Assembly: GCA_030435675.1 (NCBI GenBank)
Contig: CM059622.1
Span: forward strand, 2,728,001-2,792,000
Direction: 5' to 3'
DNA: 64,000 bases
Source: Steinernema hermaphroditum
Taxonomy: Eukaryota > Nematoda > Chromadorea > Rhabditida > Steinernematidae
Below the pieces are notes generated by a model that saw only the letters and a list, made by a program, of their open reading frames with translations, had not been told where the DNA came from and did not search any database. The translations under genes were made by a program, and so were the position numbers. Below are positions 47,640 to 60,700 of the stretch, in pieces (position 1 is the stretch's first letter; each line of letters begins with the position of its first letter).

Positions 47640-48125
47640 ATACGGTAGCTCGATTTCCCTTTCTCTACACACACACTTTCTCGTGCAGGCTGCCCAAAAT
47701 CAGAGCTTATCCACAAATCCGCTTATCCGTCCACAAAAGCGTTCATGTGTGAAAACAGCCCTATTCTTCTCGCATGAGTGCACAAACAACGCGATGCCCT
47801 TTGCCACGGCGATTTCACACCCGCCGCCTCCCCCACTTCGCTGCAACGCGTAAACACTCTGCAAATTGCAATCGTTACGAGGCGCCGCACAATTGGACAA
47901 AGTCCGCACGGGCGCATTTTTCTGGTAGCTTCGAGAAATCAGTCTCCATTGACGTGCTCTCTGCAAAAGTGCGTCAATGGCTCGTGGCCGTCGTAATTGT
48001 GTTTTGACATCATCGGACGCGTGCAACTTGTTTTGTTTGGGTTTGCGTCCGCACCGGATGTGCACTTTGCAGGGTCGTGTTTGCGTCGGCTACCGTAGGA
48101 CCGTGGGGGAACGCGTGAGCTGAGG
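47640..48125. other. GC-rich island 12
   Basis: Contains CTGCAAATTGCAATC, TTGACGTGC...GCGTCAATGG (a loose inverted pair) and GATGTGCACTTTGCAGG (~48056). Plus-strand donor word GTGAGC at 48115-48120. Confidence 0.35.
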
Positions 48126-48529
48126 GACCATATCCAGAAGGTTCGCCAGACAAATCATGGCATGGAAGACACGGTTATGAACAGGGAAATGTTGCACCGT
48201 ATCACGTGTGATTATGTTTTTAAGAGGGGAATATAAAAAAGTACGTGATTACTTACATTTTAAAGTCTAATAGAACAATGGAAAGTAAGAAAAACGGTAT
48301 AACAGCATTATTAGCAGCATTTAGCGGATCTATCGTAGCTAGTACAACTTCTGTCACTGTGAAATCCATTTTCAAGCTCTCAATCTGCTTCTCACAGAAG
48401 ACCATCGTTTCAAGACGTTTCATTCGGTAGATTAATTTAATGCTTTACGGTAAACAAAGTCTTGTATTCAAGAGTTGCATTAAGAGACGATCTAAACTTT
48501 CGAAAGTTTAAAATAGAGGTGAAGGCGAC

Positions 48530-48723
48530 GCATAAAACCGTTTTGCGCTTTCAACGGTCCTCATGAGATCTGCACCGTCCCCTCAGGAATGAGCTGAAAT
48601 TTCGACCGTCTAAGGTTTTCGCAGTTTGCTTTGGAATTCCGGAAAACCACTCTCTTTATGTAGAACCTAAGGTGCTTCAATCTGTCCACATCCCAGTGGG
48701 ACGGTTCAAACGGTTTTATACCG
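48530..48723. repeat. MITE (CCGTCCC type), copy 2, with inverted ends
   Basis: Left end GCATAAAACCGTTTTGCGC, right end GGTTCAAACGGTTTTATACC. Internal GATCTGCACCGTCCCCTCAG and TTTCGACCGTC match 13102-13205. Confidence 0.65.
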
Positions 48724-51169
48724 AAGATGATTCTCACCTTTTAGTAAACATTCATTGGAGTACGAGTACGAGTATCATGCGTACAACTCGGAGATCTTTA
48801 AGCTCTTTCTTCTTGAATCATTGAGGAAGAGATTACAATTGTTGGTCTTAATGGCCTCATTCCTCAAATGGTCATTACTCAGCCTTCATCTTCCAATGGC
48901 AATATTCTTCCTTTTGTCAATCGTCATGAGTGTGTTGACAAAGCGGCGCCTAAGATCGCCGCTTTTTCATGAAAGCCATTATGATTGAAGCCGTCTGGCC
49001 CAGAGATCCTATAGTAGTGGGGGTTGTCTTACGGGGTATAACGTAGCGTGGTTGTCATTAAAAGAGTACTCTCAAAAGTACAGTAACCGATGCATATAGA
49101 CATATTTGTCATGCAAATTTTGCGTGCACAATACCATTTACAAAAGTGATCCCTAATCCATGTCGTTGACGGTTTCATCACGTACTCTAGTAGCATGGAG
49201 TCACTAAAAAGGGAACGGTCAAGTGTTCGCTGTGAGGGTGGTTCTTCTAACCCATCGATGCGTCCACCTTTGATCGTCACCTTCTTTGTGTTTTATTGGG
49301 CTATATATGAAAAAGGTCACCTTAGGTATCTGCAATTTTTTAATCGTTAAAAACCATGTTCCCTCATTAAACAGTGAGATATTCGCTACAATGGAGAAGC
49401 ACATTGTGGGATACATACTTCATTTTTGAAAAATTGTATGCTCGCTTTCTAATTGGTCGCTTTGTTCTACGGTAGACGGTCACACAGCCAAGATCAAACA
49501 CTCAGACGACGTAACTCGTTTTCTTTGGACGTTCCTTGTTGTTCCACATAACAATTACATTGTGTGGGAATGTCGGAAATACTTTGGGAAATCTCTCACG
49601 AGCTGAAGGAACGACTTCGTGAACTCATTCTTTAAGTCGTGGTAGTTCTTCTAAAAACAAATGCGAATTGACTTTTGGCTTGCTGGCTGATATGCACGCC
49701 AAGTAGTTACCGTTCTGTGTAAATTAAAACATGCATGACTCCTTTGTGCAATAATTACAATTAGTATAATTACGTCGGATCGTTCAATTCAAGCTCAAGG
49801 TTCACCTGTCCTTTCCACCTACAAATCAACTGACGTTAATCTCTCTGCATTTGCAAAGCGCTTTCATAAAATCCAAATGCACCGGATGTTTACACCCCTT
49901 GCAATAATCTCACGTGATTTCTTGCGTATTTCACACCAGGTGTAAAGATCAAACAACATTGTGTTGTAGAATTTAATGTACTTATTTAAATTACAAATGA
50001 AATTACGAAAAAAGCACTAGAATGGGAGTTCATTATGATAAAGTGATATGTGCCAAAGCTGTTCACCTCATTGATCAGCAGGCCCATTTCCACAGTTCTT
50101 TGCGCTTATAATTAGCAAATTATGCTGAAAAACTAAAAATTGCCATGCAGATCAGACCTACCCAAGATAGAGACTTTGATCGCCACCACGGATAATCGAA
50201 ACACAACCCACAGCACAGTTTAATCGGTTTCCTTTACTTTCCTTTCGTATTCCCCTTTACCCTTCCTCCCTTTACCTATATTTAGCTTCCAGTAAATTGA
50301 CATATCTCTATCGGCTGGAGTATATATTGAAAAAAAAACAGAAACATTGGAAGTGTAGGAAGTTGTGTAGCGCAGAGAGACGAGATAGCGATCGGATGGT
50401 GACCAACCAGCTGGGTGGATTTCAGAATTCAAAAGTATGGTATTTGATGAAAAAGGAATTTTCGTCCAAAACTGCAACTCAAGTCTTTATCTGTGCTATA
50501 TAACGTCTAAAACTTACTTACATAGCGTTCTTTTATAAATATACGCTTCAGGTGCTGCGTGTGGTATAGCATGCCTATTATCGTCGCTAAAATACTCTCA
50601 CATCATTCCTGAAAATAACGTAAACAACCGCTGTGAATCTTTCAAAAATGTCTCACATCACAATGAACATTTGCGGTTCTATAGGTGCTTTGCTAAAACT
50701 GAGAAGAAGCCATGTTCTCATGTATAGAAGCAAAACACGGTATTGATGGAGATTTTGAACGACGAATGGACACAAGCTCGGTCGAACGATGAACGCATGC
50801 AGGGTCGATTCCTGTTTAACTGCTGGGCTATCAATAACGTAAACCATAGGTTCCGTACTTAGTCCTCGACTTCGACAGTAGCCAGTTTAGAACGGGTTCC
50901 TGTAGACCTCAACAGACTACAGAAACTTCAATTGCCCTTAGATGGCTATAAGGCTACCGTAGTGTATCGCATTAACAATTATGAGTTTTTATCGGTATCA
51001 ATTGTCAATTTAGTTCTTATCTCGTTAGCTACCGTACCCCGTATCCATACTGTATTTACACACGTTCTCATATTCAATCCGTCTACATACAATCGTTTCA
51101 ATCGAAAACCCACTCATCTAACACCTTCGCTGTTCTTTCGTACCCACAACGGGACGAAAACACAGGTAA
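48724..51169. other. intergenic, nothing supported
   Basis: A stretch at 48755-49000 reads as decayed coding sequence on either strand, but with stops in every frame. 49029-49280 minus is open without recognisable motif. Confidence 0.4.
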
Positions 51170-51786
51170 CAACAGCCGTTCTCCGCGCTATGACTCCGCG
51201 CCGATTCACGCGACCTTCGTGAATGAAACGTTCCGCGTAGAGTAGATTAACGAGCCGCTGACTCACTCGCCTTTTGTTTTCAGACATCCGCGACAGTCTG
51301 TTTCGTAGACGCCGACGTCACAGAACTCGTTGTAGAGACACGTGGACGTCTACTGCATGACCGCAAACATCAGGCTACGGTAGCAAGAGTACGGTGTTCC
51401 GGGTGTGCTTCGTGTGTGGTCGTTTGCAAGAGATTGTGAAAAGACAGCACGAAAGCCGTCACTATACGAAAGGAAAACCGCGCCGGAATCGGTGTGTCGC
51501 AGTTATACGGTAATCTTTTGAGAATTCTGTTTTTGTTGTTGTGAGAAACAATTCTCGGAATGAGGCACGTGAATGAGGCGCGCCCCCCGGTCTATGCGGT
51601 TGGCCTGCGCGTGGGTATCTCACGCAAAAAGGGGAGGCGTCTCTGAGATGAGGGAACCCCTATAAAAGCGGCTTTGAAAAACGCTGGCAACTTGCCGAAG
51701 CGGCTACCGTACGCCCAATTGCAGGGTCTCAAGCGGTTGGCGACATCGCGCCATTCTGCGGTCGCTCGTCCTATGCGAATTCGTTG
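51170..51786 (+). promoter_or_regulatory. promoter and 5' region of the ataxin-1-like gene
   Basis: CpG-rich island immediately before the gene. TATAAAAG lies at 51661-51668, about 120 bp before the ATG, with GGGGAGGCG just upstream. An acceptor-like TTGTTTTCAG ends at 51284, so an upstream non-coding exon or trans-splice is possible. A minus-strand donor word (ACTCAC, 51261-51266) faces away from the gene. Confidence 0.5.
51661..51668 (+). promoter_or_regulatory. TATA box
   Basis: TATAAAAG, consensus match, GC-rich flanks, 119 bp upstream of the start codon at 51787. Confidence 0.55.
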
Positions 51787-54700
51787 ATGAGTTCCCATGA
51801 GGGTGTGCCGAAGAACGGATCGCAGCAGCCGCGTACCACGCTAGCCGGTCTTCAGCTCGGTCTCGGCGGACGTCCGACCTCCGGGAATGGTAGCGCACCA
51901 CATCTTCCGCCGCCTCAAGCCACCACGTCGGGAATCGTACAGCCGGCGCCCGTCCGGATTCAGCCTGGAAGCTTCGATGCACAGGTGAGTTCTACGCGAT
52001 CGATTCCATTTTGACGGGGACACAATCTGTGACGTACTGTACTCAAAAGACAGCATGATAACGTAGAGCTATAAAATCACAGATTTGAGAAAACTGTCCT
52101 CGCTGTGGGTGCCTTAATATTTGTGGAGCTTCTGGGTTTAGAATGGTATATGGAATGGCTCTAAAACGGACAATATAAGAGGATATTCCATCAAATTTCT
52201 AAGTAAATTAGCGCAAAATCAGTAGCAAGTTCCGTGACAGGATAACGATTTACTGTAGAATCACTATATCATCGATGAACATGTACCTCAATAATTCTGG
52301 AATGGTCAGGTCCAAAACGATCCATATTTATGGCAGTCTCAAAGCAGGCAATGGAAAAGCATGTTTCTATATAATTTAGAAATTAGGCTAGAGAAATTAG
52401 CAATCCATGATAACTGTCCAAGCTCGGCCAAAAATCAAAAAAAAAGAGAAAAAAAAACAAAAATCGGGCTAACTAACACAAGGTCAGGTACAATGAAACT
52501 TTGCCGACTTATAAGGGGCGGATCGATCAGTTCAGTTAGAAACTTAAATGCTTGCAAAACACAGCTGAATTGTCTAGATCAAGTACTATGAATTGTATGA
52601 GGTTTTGGTCTTGGGGTACCATCCAACATGTACTTAATTGTGCTATGAACGCCTAAGTTACTGTTTCCGCCACACGCCGAAGAGAAATTTTGTCAATGGA
52701 TTTTTCGAGAGCAGCATTGGCCGAGGTGATTATGGCATGGTGAACTTCACCTCCAAGATGCTCTAAGCTGAGAAGTCAATTGGAATGAGATCCGGACTTT
52801 TTGAGGGTCAGTCTCCTTTGGTACAGAAGTCTAGGAAGCGATGTTTAACGTTCACATGATACAGGCATGAGTATCTTACAAAAGACCAGTTTCCGCAGCT
52901 TTCCAGATATTTTGATATACCGAAACTTTCTCGAGAGGCCGCATTTTGAAGTGATCTACGGCAACATTGCTCATGTGGACCAGTCGAACCATGAGAGGTG
53001 TAATGCAGAACGTGGTTCAAATCCAAACTAAACATGACGCGGTAACAGAAGGACAGAAATACCTATTGGGGGTGCTTTCCTATAAACTTAAATTAGCAGA
53101 AAGTATCTCAATTTAGATTGGAGAATCTAATCTGATCACAAAACAAAATTTATTTCATAAAATTTACAATATAATAGTGGAAGTGTCCATAATAACTACA
53201 GGGTCCTTTTGCATTAGTTGGTCAGGCTGACGACGCTGCGCTTCTGCGGTACGAGCTCCTGGAGTTGCTGCTGCTCGTGGGGACCCATCTTCAGCGAGAC
53301 CTTGTGGCGGTAGCCCCACTAAAGCCATGATTAGGGTTGCTCTTAGTACTGGGGGACTTGCCTCTTCGAAGACGGTGATGTCGTCCTTCTTCGACACGAA
53401 GCAGTAGTTGAGAACGGTGAATGAGATAAGGAAGATGATGCCGAAGAAGGAAATGAAGACGAGGAAAGGGGCCGTGTAGTCCTGGAAATTGAGGTGCTGC
53501 TTCAGATCGACGGACATCGTGGAATCTGCAACCGGGAGAGCTGTAGCGATCAATGAGCGAGGTAGTGCGTCGAGAGCGCCGACGGAACTGGTCTTCGTCC
53601 CAAAGTGGAACTGATAAGAGTCCGAACGACTTCTTTATGGCAACTGCCCAGTTTCATTTGCGTATGCACTGATAAGAGCCCATGAGGCTGTTAATAGCTG
53701 CGACGTCCGCTCGCACAGAAACATTCCGATTCTGCACTTGGCTGCACCCTCCTTCCAACAGCGTTCATATTTCACTCCAGCAAGCCTCGAATTTACACAA
53801 CACAACCACAGCAAAAGACGTCGCATATATGTTTGTTTTACTGAAACGAAACGATAGCTAACGTTACGTGGTAGGCTATGAGGGCAAGGGTCATTCCAGA
53901 TCAATATCGGCTATCTACCACAGGCTGGCTTCATCTGTGAAATGCATAGAGGCACAATTTATTTTCGTTAAACACAGAAAGGGGCTGTACAACACTAGCT
54001 GTGATTTGAGCACACTTCTAAGCCGTATCTGAAAGTGTTTCAAAGAAATACTAAACAATATAAGAATGGCAGTTTTAGAAACACAATATTTCCTTTCCTG
54101 TTCGGTTTTTTTTTCTGCACAACGCCAGCTTCGGTTTTCTTCATCTTCACCTTTTCATCCAGTCCAAGCACTGCCGCTGGAAGCCACCAGAACTTCAGCT
54201 TTACTGGTGTCCTATATGTTAAGTCAGTGGTGGGTGACCATAACCAACTGAATAGTAACGGGTGGCCTCACCCAGGTCACCCTCAAAAGAATCAGTTGCT
54301 CAACAAAGAGGAGCGATCTGCCACGAACCCAGCGCAGCAGTCTGCCAGCGCTGGGTTCCTGATGTCATCTCCTCTTGGGTGATGATCGGGCGTGTTGTTG
54401 TAGGACCAATTAACAGTTCACGCCATTCTACTTCAAATTTTAGTCCTTATGAAGTCCCTCCTTACAAATAGCAGAAGGTAGAATGCCACTTTTTGCTTCA
54501 CACTGTGGTACAGTACACCCATAAATCCAAGATTCTCACGACCCCTAAAAGATTCAAACTCAAAGATCGATAGATCAGCATCAATTGGTCTTCTAGCCAT
54601 ATGGTAGCTCCTCCTTACAATGCGGACTTGCCTTCGTAAAACAAAACCGCTTTCTCTGAACATATACGCTTGTTTTCGCCGATCACTTCCCAGAATGAAG

Positions 54701-57700
54701 ACATCTGCCCAGACTCACGTACGCTGCAGGTGATTTTTTAGTTTTTTACATCACCTTCCGCCCGACTGCAGGTGTTCCGTAATGGTCATAGAAAATAACT
54801 AACTAATTACGTAGGCACATCGCAGTCACCTGCCTCAAATAATTAGTTTCTCTTTTCGAACAATGGCTCTTTGTTTAGGTTGTGTGTTACAGTAAACGAA
54901 TCCACCGATTGGGTGAGTTTGTAGTCTCGTGGCAACGTTGAAAACAGTGTTGTTTACGGCCCTTCTGAATGAAATCTGTAGTGGGGTATAGTGGTGTTGG
55001 CGTTGCTCACCCTTGGTAATATTGCTCAATGGTATGGTAGATCTAGGATTAGATATGCGTAGAGTTCCCAAGTTGTGAGTGTTTTCCATGCTGGACATTG
55101 GGGCTAGAAATATCGACTATAAAGTGACATGCTCTTAACACTTCCGCGGTTTTATGCCTCCATGTATTGTGTGAATTATCGTGGCTATAAGCAGTAACAC
55201 CGACGAGGGGCCAGCTTGCCTCAGTTGGTTCCGGAGTCAATTCGACTCGAAATGGTCACCCAAGAATTGCTCAACTATCAGGGTTAATGCGACTGTTCGC
55301 GAGGAGTAGTGAGAAGAGAGCGCAGACAATTTCAGAAAAGTGAACCCATGTTTTTGTCTCTTTGTGTTTGCGCTGTCTTAGCGCCGCTCCTCGCGAAAAA
55401 GTGTGTAAAAACCTTTGGCATCGGTAGCTATGCTAACCTTTCTACCAATTGGCAGTGGATTCAGGTGACTTCTGCCACTTCTGCTACTTAAAAACCGCTT
55501 AAATTAATCATACATGCGCCAACAATCAGTCCCGATCAAAGACAAATCCATTGGAGAGTATATTCTGTTAAAGGGATGGGAACCACAAGCCACTCTCAAA
55601 GGTAACCCAAAAAGTGATTCAAATCCTCAAAGACGGGGGCGGTTCAAAGCGCAAAAAGGGACGGTCCCAAAGTGGACAGTTTACACGGCTTTATGCCGCA
55701 ATAACCCCTAAAAATAAGGCATCTAGGCACAGAAGCTTCACGTTAGAAGCTTTGTAAAATTACCCCATTATGTTGAGATGGTTTTAAACGATTGAATTTC
55801 GAAAAATTCCTGAGGAAGAAGGTGTACAGTGTCTCCGTCTGTCTCCTCCTAAAATATTGTTAAGTTGTACATCGATTAAACTCAAATGTTCTTTCACAAA
55901 TGTGTACTTACTGTATCCTACACCATATGAAGAGGATAGATGCATGAAGAGGCTAGGGCTAAGTGGGGCTAAAACAATTTTTTTATAATCGATATTGAAA
56001 ACGACATTACACAGATCTGTGAACCTTCGCTCACCATGGTAACGAAAGCACAGCTGAGCAGCTGACTGAATGACGGATTACGGTGCCTTCGCTTATTTGG
56101 TTTTAGCGGCATTTACACAAAATGTGTACAAAAAGAAAAGATTAAGACTATACATTCAGTGGCCAATAAAAAATAAGAAAGCATAGTCTTCTGTGTCTTA
56201 TATATCTCTCCTTTTTCCAATAGATACACCCATCCTCATATTGTAGGGGTGTTGATGTTTCAGACTCAGTGGACTCGTCTAAAGTTGAGAGAATCATTCA
56301 CCATCCACTTCCTCGTTTATGTTTCCCTTTATTCCATTATTAGACGACCGAAGATTGTAGCTGTGAACCGGACGCTGTCATTAGGATTAATGATTAAGTA
56401 GTGTCGGCGCGGAATTGCGCATGTGTCCAATGATGTAATTAACCGCTATTCAAAGATTAATCTTTCTAACAAAAACGTAACAGCCATGTGAGCGATGACG
56501 ACTCAAAACTGGAGCATTTAACCACAGAAAGATGATGTTTTATATCTGCTCTCGTACACCGATTGAGTTCATTTCATCCCTCATCATAGCAGGTTCATTC
56601 ACGAAAGCCGAAAATCCAGTGTCTTACCTATATTGCGTGATTTGTGTACACTCCGTCGATGCCGATATGGTAGCTATACAATGGAGTGGCTAATTAACGT
56701 AGCGAAAACATCGAGCGTATTCTTGGGAACGTTGCTGCAGAAATGAAGGAATAGCCGAAAATAACATGCGAAAAACGTGGAGCATTTGTAGAGAAACGCG
56801 AAAACAATTCTTATTAGTCAGTTTGTGCGGCTGCGACTCTTGGCCACCGTAGACATCCTTTTCCAACTTGTTCGGGCGAGATTGGCTTTGGTTATGTCGA
56901 GTATGGAACGAAGACGGCTTTCTGTGAGTCACACTTTTATGACTTGCCAATTAAATGTGAAATGAACCTTTTAATCAATTTGCATTTAGTTTGTCACAAA
57001 TAGGGGAGGATTCGTACGCAAAAACTAGCCATAAATAAAGTGTTGTGAACTACTCACGAGCTTAATAGGATACGGTTTACTAGATTAAATGCGAGCGAGA
57101 TTTTACGCCTTTTAGGTGCTAACGGCCAAGAAACCCTGTGGTGACAAGACACGCAAGACAAAAGAAAGTCTTGCCCATAGTCCGTAGCTGCTGGTGAACT
57201 CATTAAACCCCCTTTCCGAACGTAGAACTATATCCTTACTACAGATACCAGCCTGGATCAAGACCGAATCTCATATAATCGGGTTCGGCGGCGTATTGGT
57301 AGTGAACCTGATCCTTCAAAATGTCTGTGTGGCTCATTTCGTAAGCGGTCGTTTTAGGTTCAACGCCGGCCCAGGTTCCGACGAACTGATCGGTTTATGC
57401 AGGGTAGTCCCAAAAATCAAATCTAGACAAGGTCTGGAATAGCATTTTCGTAACTACCATAGGGTGAGACCGGTCGTAGAGATAGAAAACCAACCAGTCT
57501 TTTGTGCTTTGAGATGGCGCTATTCACTCGTGCTGAACTTACTCTGGTGTGGGTCGTACTGACATCCATGGAAATCTGGAGGCGACGTCAAGGACAGCTG
57601 TGTATCTACCGTACTGTCGCCAAAACAGTTGTCCGACTTTAGAGGGAAGTCTAGAAACCACTCGGAAATTAAGACCTATTTGACCTTTTGGTCTTTTTCC

Positions 57701-60700
57701 TTTTTCGATTTGCTTTGCTGTTATCCGACAGTTTGGATGGTCACGGAAATAGCATTCCAGACTTCTGCCTAAATTTCCTTTTTTGTGGCACCCTGTATAC
57801 ACGGGATCTCATGTGCTCAGTCTGGCACAGAAGTGGTTCTTTACCAGCATAAATTTAATCTGTTAGGTTATTGTTGGTCGTCCAAACACACAAAATCCAA
57901 AGGAGTCGTTCTCCATTTATATAATTAATGATGGGTAATTTAGTGGTAGCATCCAGTTCTGAACGGTGACTGTAGATCTCTCCATCACACAGATGACTTA
58001 AACGAGACTGCTTTCTACAGAGGGCAAATAAAAGAGAGGCTACTCAATGCATAATCAAAAATTAATTTACATATAATGCATTGTTCAAAGTGGTATTACG
58101 TCAGATTCCCGTGGATTAAGTACAAATTATATTCTGTGGTCCGCTTATTCAACACAAAGGTCTACAATCAGGAAGCTGATTAAAAACGAAAAGAAAGAAG
58201 CCTTTTTTCTGTAGTTGCCCAACGTATGCCTTGCCCAGAGTCTATGGTAGCATTGCTCTTTTTCAATGCATTCCCATCATACTCCAAAAATAATCCTCAC
58301 AAACGCAAATACTCTCTAATCGCCTGCATATCAAATCCACAAACATACCATAATCCCCCAAAACGTAAACTTTAATACTCTTCGCATCAAAGATGCAAAT
58401 CCATTCTCACGTGCACGCTCGTGAATAGATCTCCAAACCATAACTCTAACGTATTCTCAACACGCCAACTCCCAGAGTTTTACGAATAAATAAATCACTT
58501 TTCAGCTTCTCTCGGCCCAACTGGCCCAAGCCGCCGCCAACGTCGCCGCTTCTACACCGTCCGCGTTCCCCGCAGGACCGTCGACCGAACATCCCCAACA
58601 TTCGCCCCAGACGCCCCGGGTGACTCCTCCGGTATCGGCCGCCTTCTCCGCCTTCGGTGCCGCCGGTCCTTCACAAGCCGGCCCGTCGGCTGCCGCCATG
58701 GCCACCCAACAGCTAATGCAGAACTACCAGCAACTGCTACTTTCCATAATGCAACAACAGCAGCAGCAAGCCCAGCCCCGGGTTCCTCAGTATACGTCAC
58801 CTCAGCTGGACATCAGGCAGATGCTGATGATGCAGCAGCAGAATCAGCTACAGCAACAGCTCCAACAGCAACAGTTACAGCAACTGGCCGCGCTTCAACA
58901 ACAGCAACAACAACATCAGCTACAGCAGCAGCAAGCTGCGGCTGCGGCAGCCCTAGCGGCCCAACAACAACAACAACAACCTGTTGTCACCAGGCCACCG
59001 TAAGTTGCTTTGCTGCTTATAATGTGAATCACTGTGGATCTGTGTTACAATAGAAAAGCTAAAGCAGTGAAGCGAAATGAGCTGGGCTCAGGGATAACTG
59101 AGCGAGAAACGGGTTAGCTTCTTTTGAGAAATTCACGGCGTTACCTTCACTTTATACGAAATATGTTTTGTGGACTGATTGTTTTGCGATTCTGAAAAAA
59201 AGCCCTGCTAGATTACGATACCTACGAGTGAGCCATTCATCAATGAACCATAACAATAATTGTCAGTCTCCACACAGTGGCCTCTATGATTTTGACTATG
59301 TTAGCCATTGTGCCAAGGAACGGAATCCAGGGTCAACCTCTTCATCACAATGCACATCCCTTCAACTGTAGGGGGAGGATCTGCGTATCTTTTTGAACGC
59401 ATGATCGACTTATTTATAATGCCTTTCAGAAAACAGTTTATTTTATGAAAAGAGGTTGGTCTTTGAGAACCAATGGGCCAACCTGTTCTTGTTTTGACTT
59501 CAATTTTGACCTCAACACTATTGGGCTATCAACGTGTACACCAACGGCCAGGCTGTCGGAGCCAGCAAGTTATTAGTTAAGGCACAGAAAATGGCGGATG
59601 ATTTAAAAAGTTGTTTATTAGCCATTTTCCATGCCTGAACCCAATAGTTACATCCCAAATCCTAATCCACATCATACGTGCTGGAGAAGATTATTAGGCT
59701 TAGATCAATATATCAAATCGGTTTCATTAAAGCTACTGTCGTATCTGAAGCCTTATAGCTAGCATTTTTATGCTGTTCTGAACGGAAGCTGATCGCTCTC
59801 TGTCTTCTTATCTTTCATTGTGCAAGGTCACAGTATTTCAGCAGAACACTAAAACGTCGGGTATATTTGGTGTAGTCATGTAGTTTTCTATGTTCGCATC
59901 GATCATATGGTGTTGTGTGACCGAACACGAAAGACGCTTTGTATCTGATACTTTGATACTTCTCGGGAATTTTTAAAGAAAATTCCTTTAGATGCTATCC
60001 TATGATATGTTCGGTCGCTGTATTCGATTCAAGCATTTAATACATTTTCCAATCAGAAGTGACTAATATAAAGAATTCGTCTGGTATTCACTATAATTTC
60101 TTGAATCAACATGTTTCAGGCCCGACCCCAGTACTTTGACCCTGCAACAACAGAGGAACGTCGCCGACAGCACCGCCATGCCGCCACCGCCACTTCCGAG
60201 AAGGCCGATTCCCAGCACGATCTCCCTTCCCCCTCCGCAGCCGTCCACTTCTCAGCCAAGAAGGACTTCTCCCCAACACCCTCAATCTCTTCCTTCCACT
60301 AGCCACCAGCCCCAGCCGCACCACATCCCTCCAATGCCACCGATGCCCCGGGCCGCGTTGGAGACGATCCCCGAACTGGGAACGATCAACATGAAACCGT
60401 ACTACCCCACTCACTTTATGAGGGGAACGAGGATCCAGCTGGAGACGGGTGCCGTGAAGAACGTGGAAGAGATGACTCAGATGGATTTCCATATGAGCGG
60501 AGCCGCTGCCGAAGGGTTGGATGTGGAGCTGAGCAAAGTGATCGCCATCGAGAAGGCCAGCGAGGGAAGCGTTCAAACGGCAAAAGTGACGCTAGTGGCC
60601 GGCGACACGAAAGTGAGGGTGACCATACAAGTCTTCGTGGAACATCCGTTCTTCGTCATCGGCTACGGGTGGTGTTCGGTCAATCCAACGCTGACGAAGG

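Noticed and set aside
48755..49280. Decayed coding-like sequence
   Set aside because: Stops in all frames and no identifiable family.
52985..53000. GGTTCAAATCC, a B-box-like word
   Set aside because: No A box or fold; lies inside the transposase relic.
58502..58800. Minus-strand ORFs opposite the Gln tract
   Set aside because: Shadows of the CAG/CAA-rich exon.
60106..60576. 156-codon minus-strand ORF
   Set aside because: Shadow of the AXH-encoding exon.
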